Source: an uncultured Christensenellaceae bacterium | Lineage (GTDB): Bacteria; Bacillota; Clostridia; Christensenellales; Pumilibacteraceae | DNA: 24,570 nucleotides | NCBI GenBank assembly: GCA_910587025.1 | Contig: CAJUKR010000022.1 | Span: 1-24,570, forward strand | Direction: 5' to 3' | Shown here: one piece after another, positions 15,745-21,173 of the stretch | How the letters are laid out: the number at the start of each line of letters is the position of its first letter | Position numbering within the stretch: the first letter of the stretch is position 1 | Program-made: the position numbers and the translations under genes | The notes under the pieces: generated by a model | Databases searched by the model: none | What the model saw: only the letters and a program-made list of their open reading frames with translations | What the model was told of the DNA's origin: nothing

Positions 15745-16404
15745 TTACGCCTCCCCCGTATCGCCCTTATCCTCCGTCTCGACGGGCGCAGGCAGCTCCG
15801 ATTTCAAAGCCTGCACGTACTTTATGTTTACAAGGTCTTTGACCGCTTGCGGAATATTTTTGCTATTGGCGTACACTGTCGTAAGTATTTCAAGTATAGC
15901 CTTTGTCGAGGTTTCGAGTATAGCGTTTATCTGTTCCTGCTGTTCTGCCCTACTCTCCATCGAGTGCAATTTATCAAGCGTTTCGTTATATCCCTCGATA
16001 AGCGTATTTACCGCCTTGACGACCTCGCCGTTACTGTTTGTGTTTATGCCGAGCGAATCGGCGGCGATTTTGGCGGCTTTCTTATTGCCTCGGTGTTCGA
16101 CGACAATCATAACGATACACGCCGCGACCGCGCCGAGGTTGATCGAGCTCAAAAATTCCGTGAGATTGCGCGAAAACCACTGCTCAATGCGCGTCCATAC
16201 AGTCTCTGGCACCTCGGGAGCCGTTTCCGCAGGGCTCTCCGCCTCGTTCTCGCCGTCCGCGGTTGCTTGTGCCGCGACCTGCGTGTTGCCGCTCGTTTCG
16301 GCGTTTGCCGTCGTCATAGAGAATCCGAATAGCGAGAGCGCGAAAACGCCGAGCGCTACACAGATTGCGAGTATAACCGTGGTATGTAGTTTCTTGATTT
16401 TCAT
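15745..16404 (-). CDS. Phage membrane protein with signal-like N-terminus and coiled coil
   Basis: The 219-residue protein starts at the ATG at 16404 with AAGGAGG eight bases ahead; a longer frame upstream lacks a site. Residues 1-36 look like a signal peptide or anchor ending in TTANAE. A Glu/Ala/Pro-rich stretch (about 37-70) and an amphipathic segment follow, then a second hydrophobic helix (about 92-108, LGAVAACIVMIVVEH). A long helical region with coiled-coil character runs from about 125 to 205 (ESRAEQQEQINAI). No enzymatic motif is present. It might span the envelope, like a spanin or a structural scaffold. It is unknown to me. Confidence 0.75.
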   Translation of the reverse strand: MKIKKLHTTVILAICVALGVFALSLFGFSMTTANAETSGNTQVAAQATADGENEAESPAETAPEVPETVWTRIEQWFSRNLTEFLSSINLGAVAACIVMIVVEHRGNKKAAKIAADSLGINTNSNGEVVKAVNTLIEGYNETLDKLHSMESRAEQQEQINAILETSTKAILEILTTVYANSKNIPQAVKDLVNIKYVQALKSELPAPVETEDKGDTGEA

Positions 16405-16417
16405 GATATTTGCCTCC

Positions 16418-16873
16418 TTAATCGAAATCGTACCCGTCGAGCATTTTTGTGATACGCTCGTCTGTTGCGTCCGCTCGCGCACACAACCCGTCTATGCGCT
16501 CCCGTAGCGTCTGAATTTCTGCGCGAGCGGATATAAGCTCCAAAGCCATATCCAAGCCGTCAGGACACACCATAACGCCGACAGACGGTATAGGTGCTGT
16601 GTAAATGCCCTCGCAGACGTATTTCGGCGCGCTGTCCTTTCCGTTGAGCATGGCGACCGTAACCCTTACGCACCCTTTCAAAAACGCGACGGGAATAGCG
16701 CAAGTGTCGTCTTTCAAAAGACGGTACAGAGAATTGCCCTCGCCGTTCTCGAAAACCGCCGTAGCGTCGGCAGGTGCGCCCGTAAACGATATAATGAGCT
16801 CGTCAGTTACCGTCTCGGGCTCTCTCGTCAAAACGTAACCTTTCAGGCAGTCTTGTATGAGCTTGTATTCCAT
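16418..16873 (-). CDS. Phage protein with beta-rich domain and C-terminal coiled coil
   Basis: The gene codes 151 residues from the ATG at 16873, chosen because AAAGGAGCG lies before it. The longer open frame upstream overlaps the 68-residue gene in another frame. The N-terminal two thirds (MEYKLIQDCLKG to about 105) is predicted beta-strand. The last 40 residues (LISARAEIQTLRERIDGL) form a coiled coil. This layout resembles small tail or baseplate adaptor proteins of phages, a weak inference. The gene sits between the DGR and the membrane-protein set. Confidence 0.72.
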   Translation of the reverse strand: MEYKLIQDCLKGYVLTREPETVTDELIISFTGAPADATAVFENGEGNSLYRLLKDDTCAIPVAFLKGCVRVTVAMLNGKDSAPKYVCEGIYTAPIPSVGVMVCPDGLDMALELISARAEIQTLRERIDGLCARADATDERITKMLDGYDFD

Positions 16874-16890
16874 ATTCGCACCGCGCTCCT

Positions 16891-17097
16891 TTAATCGACG
16901 TTTCCGCCCGTCTCGACAAACCAATCCTCTCTGGTGCAAACATCGCTGTCCGCATTGATTTCCTCGTAGGTTTTGCCGTCGAGATCGTTTACCCAGATTT
17001 CCTGAGCGTCGTCGATTTCCCGTTGAGTCAAAATTCCTTTTGCTCTGTCTTTGTTTGCCGTTCGCAACCACCTTTCTTTGCTGAAAACCCTTGCCAT
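16891..17097 (-). CDS. Small acidic phage protein downstream of the DGR
   Basis: The 68-residue protein begins MARVFSKERWLRTANK and ends acidic, with DSDVCTREDWFVETGG. It has no membrane segment and no motif I can name. The ATG follows GGAGG with 9-10 bases between. It lies 31 bp after the reverse transcriptase stop. It is too short and differs in character from Avd, the basic four-helix DGR accessory protein of about 120 residues, so I do not call it that. A DGR-related role is possible by position only. Confidence 0.65.
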   Translation of the reverse strand: MARVFSKERWLRTANKDRAKGILTQREIDDAQEIWVNDLDGKTYEEINADSDVCTREDWFVETGGNVD

Positions 17098-17128
17098 AAT
17101 GAATATACCTCCAAAAGTTTTTATCCAA

Positions 17129-18175
17129 TCACGCCGCCGCGCCTAACGTGCGAGCGTGTAAAGATACAATTTTTTGTGCCCGTCCTTTTGAGACAATCGG
17201 CTTTATTTTTTCAAGATAGTATTTCTTGAAATTGATAAACTTTGCGCGAGCTATGTACGAGATAAACCGCAAACACTGTTGCAGACGCAAGCCGAATTGT
17301 TTGATTTTTCTCACGACGCGCGTCAAACTGTAAAAAATACGTTTGCGTAACAGTGTAAATCCGTCGTAAACTCTATATCCGACAAAATCTATCGGACGCG
17401 AGCCGTACCGCCATATCTGCCAATCGCTTTTAACGTGCAAGTTCCCTCGCCGCAAAACCAATCCGAGCGCGTCATGAGCTTTGTGTAATTTCCGTTTGTT
17501 ACGGTCTAAAAACACGATGTCGTCCGCATATCTGGCGTAATGCCGAATATGCAACTTTTCTTTCACGGTGTGGTCGAACGTTTGCAGGTAAAAGTTTGAA
17601 AACCCTTGCGACGTGTAAAATCCGATAGGCAACCCCTTACCGCCGATGTCGATAATCGCGTCTATAAGGCGTAACACCTTTGCGTCTTTAATCACGCGCC
17701 TGAATTTGCGCTTTAATATGTCGGTATCGATAGAATCGAAAAAGTGGTGTATGTCTGCCTTGTAAACATATTTAATCCGAGGATCTTTGCGAATAAAGTG
17801 CTGTATCGCTTTTCTCGCTCCGCTCGTGCCGCGACCTTTAACAGAGCCGCAGCTGTACCGATACAAACCGCGATTGATTATAGGATCGATAACTTGCATT
17901 AACGCCCAATGCACGATCTGGTCGGGGTAAAATCTGGGCACCTTTATGTTGCGTATCTTGTTGTGTTCGCGCCGCGTCTTTGTGTACGGTTTAGAAAAGT
18001 AAAGCGTTCCGTTGTCAAACTTTTCTTTTACTCGCAGAGCAAACCTTTCGGGATTGTCGTGCGCGTCCTTGACGACACCACGGCGATGTTTCTTGTTTTT
18101 CGTCGCGTTTTTCACAGCCAAAATGAGATTGTCAATCGACGTGATTTTTTCGTATAAATATCCTACTCGTTTCAT
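17129..18175 (-). CDS. DGR reverse transcriptase
   Basis: The 348-residue enzyme copies the template-repeat RNA into mutated cDNA that replaces the variable repeat. Palm motifs are visible: Asp141 in YKADIHHFFDSID (motif A), IGFYTSQ at 184-190 and YADD at 216-219. The [IVL]GxxxSQ motif is the known mark of DGR enzymes, replacing the QGxxxSP of retroviral and intron enzymes, and is linked to low adenine fidelity. Group II intron maturase and endonuclease domains are absent, and the length fits the DGR family (about 300-400). The C-terminus (about 235-348) is very basic, as expected for a thumb that holds RNA. It starts with an ATG behind a GGAAAG-like site. The template repeat lies 136 nt upstream and the target gene beyond it. 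Confidence 0.96.
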   Translation of the reverse strand: MKRVGYLYEKITSIDNLILAVKNATKNKKHRRGVVKDAHDNPERFALRVKEKFDNGTLYFSKPYTKTRREHNKIRNIKVPRFYPDQIVHWALMQVIDPIINRGLYRYSCGSVKGRGTSGARKAIQHFIRKDPRIKYVYKADIHHFFDSIDTDILKRKFRRVIKDAKVLRLIDAIIDIGGKGLPIGFYTSQGFSNFYLQTFDHTVKEKLHIRHYARYADDIVFLDRNKRKLHKAHDALGLVLRRGNLHVKSDWQIWRYGSRPIDFVGYRVYDGFTLLRKRIFYSLTRVVRKIKQFGLRLQQCLRFISYIARAKFINFKKYYLEKIKPIVSKGRAQKIVSLHARTLGAAA

Positions 18176-18417
18176 ACTTTCCTTTCAAAGAGTCTTTGTT
18201 GCGCCTTACGGTGTTTCGACACTTTCGCCCTACTAAACCGCACTCTTTATCGGCTATTTTCAACCAAGAGGTCGTAGAAAAGCAAACCCTAAAAAGACTA
18301 ATGCAACAAAATCGACCGCCGACGTTCGTGTTCGCGTTCGACGCAGAGTTGTTCCCATTCCAATACCAGAGCCCTGCGTTCGCACCGTTGTTCCAATTCC
18401 CACCGACACTCAACACG
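18176..18417 (-). ncRNA. Presumed DGR template RNA (TR plus 3' spacer)
   Basis: In the Bordetella phage BPP-1 system, TR and about 140 nt of RNA downstream of it are needed for cDNA priming. Here the distance from TR to the reverse transcriptase ATG is 136 nt, with no supported gene in between. An open frame runs through TR into this stretch but has no ribosome site. No separate promoter is visible, so the RNA probably comes from the late operon transcript. Confidence 0.55.
18312..18417 (-). repeat. DGR template repeat (TR)
   Basis: This is the 106-bp donor copy. Read on the minus strand it would encode SVGGNWNNGANAGLWYW and so on, with ten Asn codons (AAC/AAT), the usual adenine-rich design that lets mutagenesis reach many amino acids but no stop codon. 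It holds 25 coding-strand adenines. It is 222 bp from VR. The left limit is set by the first non-adenine mismatch at 18311, the right limit by the one at 18418. Confidence 0.96.
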
Positions 18418-18484
18418 CCGACAATTCGGTTTACTTTCCTATTCGATTGACAATTAAATTTCCGCCGCGCTTACACGCGAAATA

Positions 18485-18504
18485 ACGGGGGAAGTTTCCC
18501 CCGT
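18485..18504. other. GC-rich hairpin downstream of VR
   Basis: ACGGGGGAA (18485-18493) is the exact reverse complement of TTCCCCCGT (18496-18504). It folds as an 8-bp stem with a 4-nt loop. It lies 29 nt past the VR end and just after the target gene stop. BPP-1 and related DGRs have a similar 8-bp stem with a 4-nt loop near the VR end that raises retrohoming. There is no T-run, so it is not a good terminator. Confidence 0.75.
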
Positions 18505-18512
18505 AAACCCCC

Positions 18513-19562
18513 TCAAAGAGGTTTCGCACAAAGACGACCGCCGACGCTCGTGCGCGCGTTCGACGCAGAGTTGCCCCCATTCCAACACCAGAGCCCCGCG
18601 TTCGCACCGCCGTTCCAACGCCCACCGACACCCAACACGGTGCCGTATGCAACATTATAGTCGCAGTAGTACGTGTTTTCACTGCCCGATTGATCGCTGG
18701 CGTACCCGAGTACAGGGAATTTATCGAAATACGAAATTGCTTTTATGTAACCCGTACTGCTCGGTCTTTTGCCCACATAGAAATACGGCGCGGCGGTGTC
18801 CTCGCTGACGTATTTCGTCGGATCGAGGCAAATATAGATGTCGTTATCACTATTGAAAGTGATACCGTCGCACCACTTGTACACATTGCCCCACGGATTT
18901 TCGATGCCGCGATATTTGCAGGCGTGGCTTCCGTCCGTGTTGCTGACCTCGGAGCCCGACGCGGTTTTAATCTTATCCGTTCTGCCCGTAGCGATAGCCG
19001 CGCTGTTACTGCTGTTCGTATAACCGCTCATGATAGACTGCGAATTTGTGGTAGCCATTTCGATTAAAAACAGCTCTTTGATAATCGCGTCTATCAAGAA
19101 ATCGTATTGCTGATAGCCGTCGCCGTTCGCCTTACAAGCCGTCCGCATGGCAGGCAACGTAATGTTGACAAGGACGGTTTTGCCGCTCTTGGATTCCGCT
19201 TTTGTGCTCGTTCCGCTCGCCTCGTACTTACCGACAAGAACGTAATCGATCTCGTTGCCCTTGCCGTCCACAAACAGCGTCGAAAAACCCTCGTAACGGT
19301 AGCCCGAAATCTGGTGCTTGTACGTTCCGTTTGCGTTTTTGGTAATACGACTGTAAAACTTGGGAATTTTTATAAACACGTTGTCGTATTCGTCCACGAC
19401 CTCGTGCATATCGCTCCACGGATAGCAACGGTCGAAATCGCTCGTAATTTCACTCGTGCCGACCGTTACCGTAAGACCGATTGCGCTGTCCGTTCGCGTG
19501 AGCGTGGGAGTAGATTGCCCCACGTTATCCACGCCGTAAATTTTGCTTTTTTCCGATACCAT
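18513..19562 (-). CDS. DGR target protein, C-type-lectin-like receptor-binding tail protein
   Basis: The 349-residue protein is the variable protein of the DGR. The N-terminal part (about 1-130) is likely the attachment domain. The C-terminal half has features of the formylglycine-generating-enzyme / C-type-lectin fold: the segments YRGIENPWGNVYKWCDGITF and, at the end, VGGRWNGGANAGLWCWNGGN. VR covers about residues 309-343, leaving six fixed residues (LCAKPL) before the stop. Residues changed relative to TR are Gly309, Arg313, Gly316, Cys324, Gly328, Arg335 and Ser337. The fold is known from Mtd and TvpA to hold huge sequence variety on a stable scaffold. The ATG has AGGAGG in front. It follows a tail-fibre-like gene by 15 bp, which supports a role in binding the host surface. 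Confidence 0.93.
   Translation of the reverse strand: MVSEKSKIYGVDNVGQSTPTLTRTDSAIGLTVTVGTSEITSDFDRCYPWSDMHEVVDEYDNVFIKIPKFYSRITKNANGTYKHQISGYRYEGFSTLFVDGKGNEIDYVLVGKYEASGTSTKAESKSGKTVLVNITLPAMRTACKANGDGYQQYDFLIDAIIKELFLIEMATTNSQSIMSGYTNSSNSAAIATGRTDKIKTASGSEVSNTDGSHACKYRGIENPWGNVYKWCDGITFNSDNDIYICLDPTKYVSEDTAAPYFYVGKRPSSTGYIKAISYFDKFPVLGYASDQSGSENTYYCDYNVAYGTVLGVGGRWNGGANAGLWCWNGGNSASNARTSVGGRLCAKPL
18534..18639 (-). repeat. DGR variable repeat (VR)
   Basis: This 106-bp acceptor copy aligns without gaps to TR at 18312-18417. There are 13 mismatches, all where TR has A on the coding strand: ten A to G, two A to C, one A to T. All 81 other positions match. Seven residues change and two changes are silent (Ala GCA to GCG, Arg CGA to CGT), as expected for untargeted adenine mutagenesis. 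Confidence 0.96.
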
Positions 19563-19577
19563 AACAATATCCTCCTG

Positions 19578-21161
19578 TTAATTATTTTCAAGCGCGACCA
19601 CGCGCCTCAAAAGCTCTTTTAACGCTTTATCGATGGCTCCGCCTTTTGCGTAGCCGTGCGCAACATCTGCCTCGCGCGCGTAAAACGCCTCTATTGCCCC
19701 ATCGGAGCCGCCACCTCCGCCCATTTCTGCCATTTCCGCCCTGAGCGTCGTTTTCGCGTCGTCCACGGCGTTGCCTATGGCGGTATCTGCCTGCGTTTTC
19801 GTATAGGTTTCGCTCTTTGCATACGCGCCCACATCGCTTGCCGAAAGCACTATATCCGCCGTGAGCGGCTTGCCGTTGACCGTTCTCGTATCTGGCACCA
19901 AACCGCTTACAATCTCGGATATGTCGATATTCAGAGGCTGTCCGTTTTGAAAAGTGAGCGTAAGTATTTTATTTGCGTATGCGGCGTTCGTAATAAGGCT
20001 CTCGATAGGCAAATCAACCGTGCCGCTGCTTACAGTCTCGCCCTTTTGATTTTTGAGCGCGACCGTCAACTTGTACTCGCTATCCATCGATACGTCAAGC
20101 GAAAAGCCCCCGCCTGCGAACAGCTTGCGAAACTGCCTGTCGATTTTGCCGCCGCCTATATATCCCCTTGCCGATTCCGCCTCCTCCGCATACATCGCGT
20201 ACCCAGAGAAAACCTTGTGTTGCTCCACGTAGTCCTTAAATTCGTCCAAATCGGCGTTTGTCGCGGTTATGCGTTCGTTTGCTTGACTGATGTCGGCATT
20301 GTGCGTCGTGGAGCTTACGAGCCCGTCTATGAGGTCTGCGATACTAAACGAAACGTCCTCGCCGTTTTTGAGAGTGAGAACAACTTTTTTGTTCTCCTCG
20401 TCGTAACTACCGCTGACAACAACCGTTTCAAGCGGCAAATCGAATTGTGTCTGGTCGAGCTGTTGCCCTGCGCTGTTTTTTAACTTTATCGTTACAACAT
20501 AGGTGTTTGGATCGACATCTGCCGTTATCGTACAAGCAAGCGTTTTGTCCTGCGCGTCAACATAACGCTTCGTCGCCACCTGTCCTGCCGTAACGGGATC
20601 GGCGGCGTTTAACCTGCCCTCCGTCGTGTAAACGGGAACGCGCCCCTCGGCAGGGCTCTCCGATACGATTATGACGCTTTGCGCACCCTCTTGCGTTATG
20701 ATGTAAGCGCGACGGTACGTGTGTGTCGCCGTAACCTTATCGAGCTTGTTTGTGTCGAGCGCGTCAAGGTTTTCGGCGTGTTGGCTTATCGTGAGAGCCG
20801 TATTATTCAAAAGCGTTTGCAACGTAACCGTCTGCGACGCACTGATAGACGGATAAACTTTGAGAATATCTTTTGCGAAATCGCCGCTCAGGAACGCCGT
20901 TACAAGCGCGTCGAGGTTATCCACGCCGTATGCGTCCAGCTTTAACCTGATATACTCGCCTGCCTCGTTGCCCGAAATGGCGTTCTGTATCTCGTTAATC
21001 TTGCCAGCAAGGAACGTGGCGAGCTTATCAAACCAGAGCTTTAACTGCGCCGCCGTAAGTCCGCTTTGCCCGTATTGAGAGGAGGCGTTTGGTCTGTCGG
21101 CTAATGCCTGTACGCCTTTCTCTTTTATTTGCTCGTTTGTGATGTTGCCTAATTTTTTCAA
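19578..21161 (-). CDS. Tail-fibre-like protein with internal duplications
   Basis: The 527-residue protein starts at a TTG codon. AAAGGAGG stands six bases before it and no ATG fits, so this rare start seems real. The N-terminal 110 residues are helical and may attach to the virion. Two copies of a beta-rich module follow: about 207-283 (VTIKLKNSAGQQL, FDLPLETVVVSG) and 353-423 (LTVALKNQKGETV, VDLPIESLITNA). A second repeat pairs 321-349 (YAEEAESARGYIGGGKID) with 491-517 (YAREADVAHGYAKGGAID). Between them, NGKPLTADIVLSASDVGAY (429-447) is a motif typical of phage tail fibres. The C-terminus ends in a short coiled coil. It precedes the DGR target by 15 bp, so the two may form one receptor-binding structure. 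Confidence 0.82.
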   Translation of the reverse strand: MKKLGNITNEQIKEKGVQALADRPNASSQYGQSGLTAAQLKLWFDKLATFLAGKINEIQNAISGNEAGEYIRLKLDAYGVDNLDALVTAFLSGDFAKDILKVYPSISASQTVTLQTLLNNTALTISQHAENLDALDTNKLDKVTATHTYRRAYIITQEGAQSVIIVSESPAEGRVPVYTTEGRLNAADPVTAGQVATKRYVDAQDKTLACTITADVDPNTYVVTIKLKNSAGQQLDQTQFDLPLETVVVSGSYDEENKKVVLTLKNGEDVSFSIADLIDGLVSSTTHNADISQANERITATNADLDEFKDYVEQHKVFSGYAMYAEEAESARGYIGGGKIDRQFRKLFAGGGFSLDVSMDSEYKLTVALKNQKGETVSSGTVDLPIESLITNAAYANKILTLTFQNGQPLNIDISEIVSGLVPDTRTVNGKPLTADIVLSASDVGAYAKSETYTKTQADTAIGNAVDDAKTTLRAEMAEMGGGGGSDGAIEAFYAREADVAHGYAKGGAIDKALKELLRRVVALENN

Positions 21162-21173
21162 CGTAAACCTCCT

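Larger units (their letters stand above)
17129..19562 (-). other. Complete diversity-generating retroelement (target gene, VR, hairpin, TR, RT)
   Basis: The order on the minus strand is target gene with C-terminal VR, GC-rich hairpin, TR, 136-nt spacer, reverse transcriptase. This is a classic phage DGR layout except that no avd gene is seen. VR and TR are 106 bp, with every mismatch at a TR adenine. The element should move in one direction only, from TR to VR, and vary the target protein without changing TR. Confidence 0.96.

Noticed and set aside
16874..17128. Longer N-terminus for the 151-residue phage protein
   Set aside because: The extra residues are very basic and low-quality, overlap the 68-residue gene out of frame and lack a ribosome site; the ATG at 16873 has one.
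17129..18175. Group II intron or retron origin for the reverse transcriptase
   Set aside because: No maturase or endonuclease domain, no intron RNA and no msr/msd structure was seen, while a matching TR/VR pair is present.
18132..18416. 94-codon open frame on the minus strand through the TR
   Set aside because: It starts at a GTG inside the TR without a ribosome site and overlaps the RT start in another frame. It is a by-product of the adenine-rich template, not a gene.
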